Counted from the first letter of the stretch, positions 1 through 11,892 are shown. The stretch is 64,000 bases of DNA from Patiria miniata (GCF_015706575.1 NW_024037053.1:4278001-4342000), one strand, 5' to 3'. Notes: a model not told the origin generated them from the sequence alone. Program-made: numbers and translations.

Positions 1-164
1 AACAAATGTTACCAACAAATAATTGAGTTGTCATCAGTTTATATTGAGAACTTCTAAACACCCTAACTCCATACATGTAGGTCATTTTGATAGAAGCCTT
101 CCCTACACAGTTTTTTTCCCCTTCAGATAAACAGATCTTATTGAATCGTTCATTATAGTGCCGG

Positions 165-305
165 CAGACTGACGTCATCCACGGGAAACATCTATTCATT
201 TGCTCACCAGTTTTCATCGGTTGCTATGTGTTACCATTCAGCACTCCAGACTCAAGAACCATTGAGTTTCAAGATCATAAGTCTGGGAGCTAGATAAGCA
301 AATGT
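165..305. repeat. Dispersed repeat, inverted partner at 15.76-15.89 kb
   Basis: About 140 bp here match, in reverse orientation, 15,756-15,890. Shared blocks include AACACATAGCAACC and TGAAACTCAATGGTTC. The two copies flank the AP1M1-ELOF1 interval in opposite orientations. No coding potential or terminal structure was seen, and the family is not recognised. Confidence 0.6.
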
Positions 306-586
306 AAAAAAAACCAAAAAACGGATGTCCGCGGCCACCTATAACAACAATTGCCATAATGCAAAACAAGCATCATCAGTTTTACAATTTTGTGTATAAG
401 TAACTCACATACATTTTTCTTTTTTTTCTACAAAAACAAATTATTATGATGATAGTCTGTGTAATTTTGTTTTGCAAAATATTAAAATTACGGTTAAGAA
501 AATTGCTTAGGTACTGATTATGCACAATAAACTCATATGTGCGTGTCACAATATGGCAATAATGGTTTGTTAACATGGACTATTCC

Positions 587-968
587 ATAAGCCCATTTCA
601 CACTAGAGCCTCTCAACCAGGGTAAAACTCAACCCGGGTAAAACTCAACCCTGGGCCAACCCAGTGCCGCCCCGGGTTGAGTTTTAGATTTTCAACCCCG
701 CGTTCAACCCCGCATCGTTTCACACTTGTTTTATGCAAATCAAGCTTATCATGCTCAGTTACTACTATTTTGAACCCTGGCAAGAATATCACCCAGGTTG
801 AAAATCTCAACCCTGGTCTGGAGCAGGGTTGAGTTCAAACCAGGGCGAAATCAATCTCAGGGTTGACGCAGGGTTGAAATTCTTCAAGTGTGAAACGATG
901 CATGTTTTCAACCCTCGGTCAACCCTGTGTCAACCCCGAGATTTGTCTAGTGTGAAAAGGGCTTATAC
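587..968. mobile_element. MITE with 21-bp terminal inverted repeats
   Basis: The ends read ATAAGCCCATTTCACACTAG and, in reverse complement, ATAAGCCCTTTTCACACTAG, so the termini match with one difference. The interior is packed with CAACCC/GGGTTG motifs in both orientations. There is no transposase, so this is a non-autonomous DNA element. The ends are AT-palindromic and the exact target duplication (a TA/AT dinucleotide is possible) cannot be fixed. Confidence 0.7.
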
Positions 969-1004
969 AAATCCAAGGGATATAACTGTACACTCATGAG
1001 GCCC

Positions 1005-1110
1005 CCAACAATGGAGAAACCATTGTGCTAGCTATTGTACAAAGTAACGGCCCCTTGACAGATTATCTGAACAATAGCTAGCACAATGCTAACGCCATTG
1101 AAGGGGTGGG
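1005..1110. mobile_element. Short palindromic MITE, second copy at 39.25 kb
   Basis: A roughly 100-bp foldback unit with outer CCCCCAACAATGG / CCATTGAAGGGG and inner TTGTGCTAGCTATTGT / ACAATAGCTAGCACAAT arms. A related copy at 39,250-39,351 has the same inner arms. Two independent loci with the same palindrome support a mobile element over a local hairpin. Confidence 0.6.
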
Positions 1111-1841
1111 AGTGTGCTCGGACAGTGCTGGTCTATTTACAGTACTTTTCTGCTGGGTTATATAGTGTTCCCAGACCAGCGTTTGGTCTACATGGTCTGT
1201 AATATACAACGCAGCTCGTTGAATGTCATGGGGTCGGTGAAAAGTAGCGACCTGGAGACAAATAAACGCTGTTGGTTTGTGTCAAAGCGCCACATGTTGA
1301 TCACATGACCTGCAAAAAGGAGGCAGAAAATGAGAACAAAAATGTTCTTAGCACAGAGAACTATTACGTATTGAATCAAATTAGGTTTTGCCCTTATTAC
1401 GTATTGGGCTTTTGAGTTTTTCATCCTTGCTACGCAGGGTAGACTTATTCATGCTTTTTGTAAGACTACCCTAGCTAACTGAGTCCGAATTTTTAGTGTT
1501 GACTGCATATCATTAATTATTCATGCACACTTCCAAATATGGATTGACATAATTTCAAAAAATTACACCCAAGGGTACATGTAACATGCTCTCCTATTGG
1601 TTATCAATCTCCCAGCATCCTTTGCAATTTCTCAGAAAGTTGGCCCTCAAGTTTCAGACTCATGAATATTCAGTGCGTCAGCAAACCTCATGCATAAATC
1701 TGATTGGCTGATGATGGGGTTCAAAGTTCAGATTCTGACTGTTTGCCAGAGTCATCTTACGTCTCAAATAACTAGTAAAACGACCCAATAAATGAATAAT
1801 CATGATTTTGCGGGCAAGAAAAGAAAGAACTTTAAACTTGC

Positions 1842-2106
1842 CTTGGTCGGAGCGAACGTAGTTCCCCCGATGGTCTCCGATGAAGTGCATCCCGGACTCA
1901 AAGCTGACCTGTTCAATATGCCGCATGTTGATCAGAACGTCGTCCATTAGCGGTCGGTACATGGTCTCCCCTTTCGGCTTGACTACCTCCGACTGGAAGA
2001 CGCTGGCCGAGCCCTTGACCGGCAGGAAGTTGCGACCTGAGGTCGGGGAGAAGGTCAAATTGTCTTCAATCATTGGTTCCATGCTGCTTTGCTCGTACAT
2101 GTACAT
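1842..2106 (-). CDS. Putative coding exon of an unrecognised protein
   Basis: A minus-strand open frame of 88 codons starts at an ATG in a strong initiation context (CCCACCATG, ATG at 2,106-2,104). It reads MYMYEQSSMEPMIED and onward, with balanced amino-acid use. It ends at a consensus-like GC donor (CCAAG|GCAAGT, boundary 1,842). A GC donor is also used by PLAA in this window. No family was recognised. It could be a first exon, or an internal exon continuing from 4,694-4,904. The obvious acceptors just before codon 8 do not fit the phase left by that upstream exon, so the link is unproven. Any downstream exons lie at the left edge or outside the window. Confidence 0.35.
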
Positions 2107-3039
2107 GGTGGGAACCAGTCAATTTTTGTCTTCGTCGGAAATATTTCAAAACTACAGTGAATTAGTTCTGTACACAGTGCAAAGATTTTCCAACTTCATG
2201 CATGCATGCATGTAGCTTGCAAGCATTTTAGACCAAAATGATTGTCACAGTGCACAGTTGTCATGCACAAGTTTCTCTTGTCTGTTGACATGACTAAATC
2301 AGCATGGCTGGCACATTACTGGCACTTGACACTGAATTTGTGAAAAGTCAGCCTTGAACAGTCAAGTGCATCACACCATACTAACAATACGTGTACTGTA
2401 CACAAACTGGGTTTACCAGAGAATTGTTATTGAATATTATGTTAATATACAAACTTTGGAACTGCTAACCAAAAAAAAACTTGTTACCATCACTGCTGAT
2501 GTTACACACTTTCAAACATCTTTAACTTTTCTCATTCACTTATCGTGTCAGGGCACATAAATGTTTTCGAAAAAATATACTAAGCAAGAAACTAGAACAG
2601 TTAAAGAAATTAATTGTACATGTAAACATGTACTATTGAGGTCATATTTTGTGTAGCAAACAAGTTTTAAAAATTGTTTGGCCAACCTCTCTCTGTAAAT
2701 AAGCCAAGTCCTCTGTTACAAAGTTCATGGCTTAGTTGCTAGCATTTCCTGACTGTCGTCTGTAAACAAACTGTGGCCTTGTTATCAGTGTCAGGTACAT
2801 GTAGGTTGACCTCTCGGAGGTCAGCCAAAAACTGTTGAATCGTAAATCCATTGTTCAATGTATAAAAACTATAATTGGTGCTGGTTTATTTTCCAGAGGG
2901 AATGTGTTGGTACTACGGTTGTAAATGCTTTTTAGAGCTACACAATTCAGATTCTTATTCCTCAGTGTTCAGCTATATTGACTGCACAGCTGGCTTAAAT
3001 GCCTTGAGCAGTGAATGTGTATCGTGTAGTTGCTACGTA

Positions 3040-3373
3040 CACTCAACCAAAAAAGAAAGTCCCCCCCCCCCTTCGAATTTATGCAATTTATGACAAATGA
3101 TACTGAAAACAGTTGCACTTTTGTGTGATACGTGAAAGTTGTGGTTCACACTCACCTTGCACGCATACAAAAGTGCAACTTTTTTTCGGTACCACTTGTC
3201 ATAAATTGGATAATTTTGTACACATTATCACTGTTTTAGGTCAAACAAAGAGTATGGCTGGATTGCTAAGGAATTTCTGTACTGATCAGTCGTTATTTGA
3301 GCAAGATGTGCTCAGTAATTTTTGAGTTAGACAAAAAGTATTAAGGGGGGACTTTCTTTTTTTTGGTTGAGTG
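3040..3373. mobile_element. Mariner/Tc1-type MITE (TA target duplication)
   Basis: A 334-bp element flanked by TA on both sides (3,038-3,039 and 3,374-3,375). The terminal inverted repeats begin CACTCAACCAAAAAA, run through GAAAGTCCCCCC, and differ by small indels in the A run. The TA duplication and CACT start are typical of Tc1/mariner-derived MITEs. No transposase is present. An inner inverted pair, AGTTGCACTTTTGTG / CAAAAGTGCAACT, adds a second hairpin. Confidence 0.75.
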
Positions 3374-4263
3374 TATCTCAAAGTACTACACCAGCTAGTA
3401 TCTTGTGCAAATTACAAAGCTAGATCATTATGTTGTGGTTATGTGCTTCGTGGTTTTCTACATCTCTTACAATCCCACACCAACTGATAGACCTGATTGC
3501 TTTGCTGGCCCATCATGATGTTGGGTGATATTTAGCGCTACACATCGTACAGTCCAACACCAACTACATGTAGTGTTCTATTTTCTTGACTTACTGGATC
3601 ATTGCAAAAGGGGCTTAAATTATCTCTGCCATAGGTGTATTGTAGTGGTGGGAGAAATACAAGATTTCAAAATCTGGTTATCCTCATTTTTTTTCACCGG
3701 AAGTTCCTATTCAGCTAACAGTCAGTCATGCCAACAAAAAGTGAGGAGTGAGGTGCCACATGCAATGGTAGACACTCTCTAATAAGTTGAATGGGCAGGC
3801 TATTCATATACCAAGAAGACCACTAGCAAGTAAATGTAGTTACATACATGTACAATCAGAGACCATGGAGCAAATTAGGGGATGTTTTGGTTGTTTTCTT
3901 TAGCCTGTGTCACACAAGAATGGAAGACTTATTTATTTTCTAAATTTGGTTTCAAATATCCCGTTTCCAAAATCGTAACTGAAATTAAAAAAAAACTGAT
4001 CTAAATCCCACCACTAGTGTATTGGAGTAGGTACTTTGTTGGTTCCTACATATTCTACAGCCCTATACCAACTAGTATGCTGCACTAATTGCACACCACA
4101 AAATATTCAACAATATCGGAAAACAGCCCATGGAAAATTCATCCAGAACTACATGTATATGTGAAAGTGGCTTATCAAAACTACTCAAACATCTGAACAA
4201 GAAAATGTTCTGAGTTTTAATAAAGTAAGCACCAAATTGAGAATTCAATCAAATGTAAACCAC

Positions 4264-4560
4264 CACAAGTCAATCACAAGCCAATCACAAGCCAATCACA
4301 AGTCCATTACAAGTCAATCACAAGTCCATTACAAGTCAATCACAAGTCATTCACAAGTCAATCACAAGTAGTCAATCACACACAAGTCAATCACAAGCCA
4401 ATCACACACCAATCACAAATCCATCACAAGTCAATCACAAGTACATCACTAGTCTTAAGTCCAGTCACAAGCTATTCAAACCATCTGTGACAAGGCATTT
4501 CATTGTCATTGTTCCTCGCTGTTACTAACTTGTGATCTGACTAGTGCATTGACCTGTGAT
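4264..4560. repeat. 11-bp repeat element: arm, core, inverted arm
   Basis: About 215 bp of degenerate 11-bp units (AATCACAAGTC, with CC/TC and C/T variants) lead into a roughly 60-bp unique core (CAAGCTATTCAAA ... CATTGTCATTGTTC ... CTGTTACT). A short stretch of the same unit in reverse orientation follows (ACTTGTGATCTGACTAGTG). The same core appears at 8.53 and 44.64 kb. The layout is that of a foldback element with tandemly repeated arms. Confidence 0.65.
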
Positions 4561-4693
4561 TGGTTCGATTATGTTACGCCCGAAACTTGATCATCAATCC
4601 CAAATTTGGTAGGGACTATCCCAGCTTAAGTTGGGACGGATGGCCTAGTTAGGGTACAATAATTACAACTCTGGCAAAATTGACTCAATGTAC

Positions 4694-4904
4694 CTCTGAA
4701 AAGGGACGGCTCGAAATGGTTGCATCGCTTGTGCCTGGGCTCTTCCATCGTCTCTACTTCCACCCTCTTCCTTTTCTGGCCAAAGCAGTAGCCACCGTTG
4801 AGGGCACCGTTCGCCCCATTGTGCTGGTGGCTGTTGACGTGCCCACCGGTTACCATGCTCATGTCGAACTGCGCTGTGTGGAATGGATTTCCTGGAACTT
4901 GCAT
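4694..4904 (-). CDS. Putative first coding exon, unrecognised protein
   Basis: A minus-strand frame from ATG at 4,904 reads MQVPGNPFHTAQFDMSMVTG, then an Asn/Gly/His-rich stretch, then a basic segment with GQKRKR and RHKRCNHF that resembles a nuclear-localisation signal. It ends at a GT donor (CAGAG|GTACAT, boundary 4,694) after 70 codons plus one base. An overlapping second frame from 4,938 is also open but looks less protein-like. The exon lies head-to-head with AP1M1 about 0.9 kb away, so a divergent promoter in 4,950-5,840 is possible. No family was recognised. Linkage to 1,842-2,106 is plausible but unproven. Confidence 0.35.
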
Positions 4905-4949
4905 GGTTGTAGAGAGTCTTTACCGTAGACGTTGACAAATCACACGACG

Positions 4950-5845
4950 CCTGATTGGAGGAATATGAAGTGGTTGAGCGAGAGGGGTTTGCAGTTTAAT
5001 CTAAACTTGCTGATCAAGTTTGTCCATAACTACATGTAGTACATGATTTCTGGAAAATAAGAATTTAAAAAAAACTGTATTATCATTATTAAATACCGAC
5101 TAGTATAATTTCATAACGACATTACTTTTTTTGCTTAATATAAAATAATAATATTCAATAAAATTAAAAATAAATATTAGACCCCTAAAACTAAAAGGCC
5201 CTATCATGCCTATATTAAATGTTTGAAATGCGTTTGGCGATAACAATGTGGGCATGTGCACAACACCAACACGAACAGATGAAACCAAATATGAACAATC
5301 ATCTCGATAATGGTCTTTTATCAACCCCCCCCCCCCAACCACGATAGAACCGCCCATTTAATTTTAATTCACTTCCTTTTCAAGTGTTTTTCGTCACGTT
5401 TCAAACATGTCAAATGCAAAGCCAAAATTAACATGATTAAAAATTGAATTCCACGAGTTACATGATCGAAATCTGCACACAAATTTCCAAGAACAATGTA
5501 CTACAAAGACTAATCTTTCAATTGTTACCTTCGGACAAAATTGTTGAAAACCTGTACGGCAGGTTGTAGGCGCCAACTTTCGCAGCAGTTTTCAAACGTG
5601 TTGTGTGATCGCAGTTTGAACATTTTATTTACGTTCATGACGTATGCATATTAATGAGGTCATTTGAGGTCAAGTCTGGAACTGGCGCGCGCTGTGCATG
5701 ATGGGATTCCTCACTTGCGGCCAGCCACATCAGAGCTTTGGTTTTACGGCCCGTAATTTCCGGGCTAAAACCCTTGTAATTGTCAAATTTAAATCCCCAA
5801 TGATCGGTTTGGACAGTTGAAAGGTGACGCTTAAAGTCTGCCATC
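4950..5845. promoter_or_regulatory. Region between divergent exon candidate and AP1M1
   Basis: About 0.9 kb without a supported gene. It holds AT-rich sequence, a C run (5,326-5,338) and, next to the AP1M1 start codon, a less AT-rich stretch (5,560-5,845) with GCGCGC and a TGACGTATG CRE-like site near 5,638. It most likely contains the AP1M1 promoter and 5' UTR. No TATA box in a convincing place was seen. Confidence 0.4.
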
Positions 5846-8800
5846 ATGTCTTTGTCGGCGGTTTTCTTCCTGGATGTGAAGGGAAAGGTAAATTAACGTT
5901 GGAGGTGTGTCCGCATGGGCAACATTTTGCATTGCATGCATTGCGTTGGTTGCCAATAGGTTGTGCATGTTGAAGTGGTCCAATTTCCGGACAAAAAATG
6001 AATATACAGCTTTAATTTAAATAAAGTTTTCCGGTATGAACTTTTTTGGAATTATTTAGGGCCTAAGCTAAGGCTAAGTGGAAAGAAATTCCTTATTTCC
6101 TCCGTTATTTAAATTATTTTGAGACGTAAATATTTTCCAAGACGGCAAGATTAATATTTTTCATCCTAAAAGTAAAACTAATTTTTTAAATAGCCGCCCT
6201 CTTGCTAGGCTTGTTTTAGTTTGTCTGCAATAACTGACTATACCTACCTATAAATTGGCTATTTTATGAGCGACTTCCTGATGTTGTGATAGGCATGATA
6301 GGCCCCCTATTATGAAATGTAGTTTCAAGATATTAAATGTTTGTTATGCATTTTTTTTAACTGCTAAGTGCTAGGCTACATTTGAAATGTTAGATGTGGG
6401 TCATGAGCCTTATTTAAGAAAAAATTGTTTTAAAGCACAATAATTATGTTTGTTCATTACAAAACAATATGCCTATCACTTGTTATTACTAGTATTAGGC
6501 CTATTTATCATTATCTTTTGTCCTTAATTTTTCCCTAGGTGCTAATTTCCCGAAACTACCGTGGAGATGTGGACATGTCCTCCGTGGATAAGTTCATGAT
6601 GCTGATTCTGGACACAGAAGAGGAAGGTCAAGTCTCGCCCATCATAACACATGGGGCCGTCACGTTCATGTACATCAAGTACAACAATCTCTACTGTATC
6701 CTTATCAGGGCTTGGACTATCAACAGGACTGCTGAATGGAGTCCAACGATTTGTCGGCTGATCTAGTGCCTTCTCAGACTGGGACCTTGAGTGCAGAAAA
6801 CATGCAAAACAAAATCAGGCCAACTTTAGTCCCTCTTTAGCTGACAAAATTCTCCCAAATTTTTATGAGGCTAGGCAAAGACAAGGTCCTCAGTATTTCA
6901 CCAGCCGAGTTTGAGTTCTCAATTCAGTGTTAAGAGGAGACTTTTCTTCAACATTTTGCACCTGAGAGTGATTCAAAGTGATTTGAATATGAAGCCTAAG
7001 ACTAGACTGGTACATGTCCAACATTTTTGAGAAGATTGACCCTTCAGTGGTCTGGTGGCAGACCATGGAAAGATGTATAGAAATAGAGACCGGTACCAGA
7101 TGTTTCTTTCGACACAGTTGATTGATGCAGTACTAAAGGGATGTTGGACTGGTTGTTTCATGTGCCAGTCTATTTTCTTGTTTTGCATGTTTTCAATATC
7201 TTAAGTTTTGGGACTCTCAAGCACAGTATTGAGAGTCCCAAAATTTCAGACTAGTGCTTTCTGTGACATAACGAGACCTGTGGTCTAGGGAATTTTACAA
7301 AAACTGAGCATTTAATATTGGGTTTTGCCCTTCACTGATGTAATTTCATAAACATTGTAGTGTCCGAGGACTTGCAACAAAAAGTCACAAGCCTACTAGG
7401 GTGGGACTCGGACCCATGACATCCTGAACATTGTAATTTAACATCAAGTTTTCTTTTCAAAGAAAAGTCAAATGTTCATCTTTATGAGTCTGTGTTAATT
7501 TGTCATTATACTTTTGTTTCCCATTAAACATCTCAAGAAATGAATTGTTCTTGTTTATTACATAACTTCTACTTTTAGATTAAACACCTTTTTCAACTCA
7601 AATTTCAAAAATACACTGAAAAACCAAATCTAACAAACCGAGGTAAATTGGCCATTTATGTAAAATCTTGGAAATGGGCAAGTTTTCAGATAAAGTGTTT
7701 TTTCATAAAATTGTGAATGAGCCTATTGGTTTTTTGTTTCGAGACTAAAAAAATTGCTTAACTCTGAAATCCCAGTGGTGGCCTGTTCCAAGAAGAATGC
7801 AAATGTAGCGCTCGTCTTCACGATGCTCCACAAAATCGTTGAGGTAGGTGACTAACATTTACCAGAAGGAAACATGACATAGAGTTTGGTTCTCTCATCT
7901 TTCATTGCTTTTTGATGTCAACCCTAACCATCCAAGATCCATAAAAATCCACAGGGAGGTTTTTGGAGGATTTTGTAGGATTGAGGAAGGTAGAGTCCAC
8001 TCAGCCCAGCCATGTTACTTTCTATGGGGCTTGATACTCCTTGAAATTTGGTAGGTACTAAGAGTATGCCATTGGATTTTGTAGGATTGAGGTAGGAGAG
8101 CCCAGCCACTGGTATTTTATGGAAATTGATGCCCATTTGAAGTTTCAGTTCAAAGAATATATCACTGGAGGACTTTGGAGGATACAGAAAGGTTCCAATA
8201 AAAAAAACAACCATTAACCCTAACCAAACTCAACCCATCAAAGCCCAACAGCAGGTTTTGTTTGTTAGGATAGGTACAGTACCCCTAAACTGATGGTATT
8301 TTACATTGGGTTTGGCATACCTCCATAAACTAAGTCCAACATTGTGTGTGTGTGTACAATTTCCCATGTGGGTGTTGGAATTTGCCAGGATGGGTATGGT
8401 TCCTAGTAAATTATGCTAGGGAGTTAGGGTTAAGTTAATTTTGAACAGAGCCAGACATTTAGCTGCTATCGAAATAAACCTCTTTCACTTTAACCAGCCT
8501 ATTCAGTCACAAGACATTGGATGAACAGTAACAGAGAAATGTCAATGTCATAGTTCATTTGAATAGCTTGTGACTTGAATTGGGACTGGAGGACTTGTGA
8601 TGGACTTGTGATTGACTCCACGTCAATACTGCCTCTTATTGCTCCGATTGTGATTTTTTTTTGTCTGGATCCAGGTTCTGACCGAGTACTTCAAGGAATT
8701 AGAAGAGGAAAGCATCAGAGATAACTTTGTCTTGATCTACGAACTTCTGGACGAGTTGATTGATTTTGGCTACCCTCAGACAACAGACAGCAAGATCTTA

Positions 8801-11124
8801 CAAGAGTAAGTCAAGAAAAGGCCCAAAAATTCTTCCTGTGAACTCCTTCCCAAAAAACTTTTCTTTTTTTCTTTTTCTTTTTTGACAATCAAAGCAATGT
8901 TTAGTTTTAGAGATGTGAGGAAAAAACGAAGGGCAGGGTGGGAATTGAACCTTGGCCACAGAGGAGGAAGGCAAGAGAAGAACCACTGCACCAACATAAC
9001 TCTCCCTGTATAACTTGATTATTTTGGCAGGTATATTACCCAAGTCGGACAGAAGCTGGAGATTGCCCCCAAACCCCCGCCAGCCATCACCAACGCCGTG
9101 TCGTGGAGGAGTGAAGGGGTCCGATATCGCAAGAATGAGGTTTTCCTCGACGTCATCGAATCTGTTAATCTTCTGGTAAATCAATGCCACCAATTCTGTC
9201 AATCCATAAAGCTTTTGTTAGGTGTAAAATTTAGATTCAGTTGTTTTGTTGGAGAGCAAATACAAAATGGAAAGATTAAATTCTTTGTTACCCTGTTTTC
9301 TGTCTTCGCAGGTGAATTCTAATGGTAACGTCCTGCGGAGTGAGATTGTTGGCGCGGTCAAGATGCGAGTGTTCCTGAGCGGTATGCCAGAGTTGCGACT
9401 AGGACTGAACGACAAAGTGCTATTTGAAAACACAGGCAGTAAGTGTGGCGCCCTCAGGGATGAAAATTTGTAGATTGCTTACAAGTTCATTTCATTTTAT
9501 TTTCAACTTGTTTTCTATTATTAGAGGAGGTGACAAGTTCCTTAGCATGATTTTATCATAAGTTAAAACATTACGGAAAAGATCAACTGTTTGTCTTATC
9601 TCCCTGCCAACTCTAGGGGGCGGCAAAAGTAAATCCGTGGAGCTGGAGGACGTAAAATTTCATCAGTGCGTCCGGTTGTCTCGCTTTGAGAACGACCGAA
9701 CCATCTCATTCATTCCCCCTGATGGGGAGTTCGAACTCATGTCCTATCGGCTTAATACTCACGTGAGTAGAAAAATCATTCCCATTTTTTTTTTTTTTTC
9801 AGTTCTGTGGAATTTCATAGTGTACTGGCACTGTAGGCTTGGTAGGAAGTGTGGTCTAGTAGTTAGGGTTTGTGGCTCTTGATAAGAGGGTCAGGGGTTC
9901 GAATCCAGCTGATGGCCATATGTCGTGTCCCTTGGCAAGCCACTTTAGCCTAACCTGCCTCTCTCTACTTAGGAGTATAAATGTAAATGGGTACTGGCTA
10001 GTGTTAAGTGGTTTGTAACAGATCAGAGGCTAGGGGGAGGGGGTTCAAATCAAGCTGGTGGCCATGTTGTGTTCTTAGGCATGCCACTTTACCCTAACTT
10101 GCCTCTCTCTACTTAGGAGTATAAATGTAGACGGGTACTAGCAAGCAGTTAGTGGTTTGTAACTCTGATCAGAGGCTGGGGGGATTCAAATCCAGCTGGT
10201 GGCCATTTGTTTTGTTCTTGGGCAAGCCACTTTACCCTAACTTGCCTCTCTCTACCCAGGAGTGTAAATGGGTTCTGGCAGTAGCTTGGTGTAACTTGCA
10301 CTGGACTCCACAAACAAGTCCATCATTAAATATGGATATTTCTTTCTTTTCAGGTCAAGCCCCTGATCTGGATCGAGTCGGTCATTGAGCGGCATTCCCA
10401 CTCTCGCGTAGAGTACATGATCAAGGCCAAGAGCCAGTTCAAACGTCGTTCCACGGCCAACAACGTCGATATTATTATCCCCGTGCCCAACGATGCCGAC
10501 TCGCCTAAATTCAAGACCACCGTCGGCTACGCCAAGTATCTGCCGGAGAGCAGCGCTGTGGTCTGGCACATCAAATCATTCCCGGTATTTATTTTATTTA
10601 TCCATTCTTATTTAGCACTTTGGTTGTGAATTTAATTCCTTCTGTCAACACTGTACATTTTCTGTCCTCCACGCAGGGTGGCAAGGAGTACCTCATGAGG
10701 GCGCACTTCAATCTCCCCAGCGTGGAGGCCGAGGAAGCAGAAGGTCGACCACCAATCAGCGTCAAGTTTGAAATTCCATATTTCACCACATCTGGTATCC
10801 AGGTATGTAGGCTATAAAAAAATTATGATCTTTGGGTTTTTGTCAAAATCACGATCGATCAAAAGATTGTTTTAACTCTCTAACTCTATTTAGCTGCATA
10901 GCCAGTGGAGGGGGGGGGGGGGGCTGGGGATACTGAGGGGTAAGGGACTTTGAGAGGGGGGAGGGGATGGCTTTTTGGACAAGTGCCCCCGTCCCATAGA
11001 CTGATCCTTATTTTCATTTTTTTAACAGGTTCGTTACTTGAAGATCATTGAGAAGAGTGGATACCAGGCGTTGCCATGGGTACGGTACATCACACAGAAC
11101 GGCGACTACCAAGTCAGAGTATAG
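5846..11124 (+). CDS. AP1M1: AP-1 complex subunit mu
   Basis: Medium subunit of the AP-1 clathrin adaptor, which sorts cargo between trans-Golgi and endosomes by binding YxxPhi signals. Coding exons: 5846-5887, 6539-6695, 7776-7843, 8675-8805, 9031-9175, 9312-9438, 9617-9762, 10354-10584, 10677-10802, 11029-11124. They sum to 1,269 nt, giving 422 residues plus stop; human AP1M1 has 423. It starts MSLSAVFFLDVKGKVL, matching the longin-like N-terminal domain. The mu-homology domain begins around residue 165 (AVSWRSEGVRYRKNEVFLDV) and runs to the C-terminal YLKIIEKSGYQALPWVRYIT. All junctions are GT-AG and phases agree. The sequence is very close to the vertebrate AP-1 mu and unlike AP-2 mu. No defect was seen. 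Introns hold SINE and imperfect tandem repeats. Confidence 0.97.
7309..7435. mobile_element. Half copy of the tRNA-like foldback element
   Basis: AP1M1 intron 2 contains TTTAATATTGGGTTTTGCCC, CTTCACTGATGTAATTTCAT and the internal tract GGTGGGACTCGGACCCATGAC. These match the left part of the complete copy at 20,050-20,311. Only one terminal arm is present, so this copy is truncated. Confidence 0.6.
7962..8190. repeat. Imperfect ~106-bp tandem repeat in AP1M1 intron 3
   Basis: GGATTTTGTAGGATTGAGG occurs twice about 106 bp apart, each followed by AGCCCAGCCA within 30 bp. A third, weaker GGAGGACTTTGGAGGAT follows. It is intronic with no coding signal. Origin unknown. Confidence 0.4.
8505..8628. 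repeat. 11-bp repeat element, short copy in reverse orientation
   Basis: AP1M1 intron 3 carries TCAGTCACAAG, then the core read in reverse (GAACAGTAACAG ... TAGTTCATTTGAATAGCTT), then inverted units (GACTTGTGATTGACT). The reverse complement of the core shares AGCTATTCAAATGAACTA and CTGTTACT with the copy at 44.64 kb. Both arms are only one to three units long, so this is a compact version of the family. Confidence 0.6.
9838..10320 (+). mobile_element. tRNA-derived SINE, three tandem monomers
   Basis: AP1M1 intron 7 has a tRNA-like head (GTGTGGTCTAGTAGTTAGGG, then a B box GGTTCGAATCC) followed by a body with AAGCCACTTTA and TTGCCTCTCTCTAC. The body and a progressively degenerate head then repeat near 10,010 and 10,153, about 150 bp apart. 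The related monomer at 46.25 kb identifies it as a SINE with a tRNA-Glu-like head. The tandem arrangement looks like local duplication after insertion. Confidence 0.75.
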
Positions 11125-11161
11125 TGGAACCAGTGAAAAATAAAGTTAAAAAAAATTCCCG

Positions 11162-11167
11162 AATAAA
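11162..11167 (+). terminator. Candidate AP1M1 polyadenylation signal
   Basis: AATAAA lies 38 bp after the AP1M1 stop. Another AATAAA at 11,139-11,144 is only 15 bp after the stop. A GT-rich tract (TATTATGTGTAC) follows near 11,258. The 3' UTR may extend further, so this is a candidate only. Confidence 0.4.
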
Positions 11168-11892
11168 TTGTACTACAGGAACCGGGTACGAAGAGATGTT
11201 TACCCACAAAAACCAAATGATCATGTATATAAGAACTGTTAAAAAGTAACCAGTACATATTATGTGTACAACTTAATCCTTATTTAAATTTATATAGCAA
11301 TTCAAATGCGGTAGAATTTACTTTTGAATTTACACCTTCGATATTGCACAGCGTTCCAAAGTGAAGTTTTGCAACGGACAGTACCCTATTATTGCACGTC
11401 GGGTTTTTTCTGAATACTTCACGCTTGTTACTCATTATCAACCCTTTTGGAACTTTCCCTGAAATCTCCAAAATCAAGCTCTGTGCAGGAAACCAATAAT
11501 AGTGTTCTTGTTTTTTTGTGTGTGTATTTGCTTTTGGGGGGGGGGTAACTTTTATCATCCCCAACGTAAAGAAGAGAAAAAAAAAACACGATATGAGCCG
11601 GCTGTGAGGCAAGGTCGTATCACAGGAGGAGTGGATTTTGATCAGGCTGGGGGAAGTTGTTCATTTTCCAATTTCCGGATAAGCTCACATCTGCGTGTGA
11701 GAAAAAAATGCCTTAGAAAGTATTCTGGTACAAATAGACTTTTGATGCAACTCGAGTAAATTCTGAATTCAAGTTGCAACATTTTTTTGATGAATTTACA
11801 CGCATTTGTTTCGGGCAATGAATAGGGGCACTTTTCTTGCAAGCAACTATGCTTTAAATATAAGTAAAGTAATTACAGGAAACGGTTTCTTA

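Noticed and set aside
5635-5847. 70-codon minus-strand frame at the AP1M1 start
   Set aside because: It overlaps the AP1M1 initiation codon on the opposite strand and has no homology; likely promoter/5' UTR sequence.
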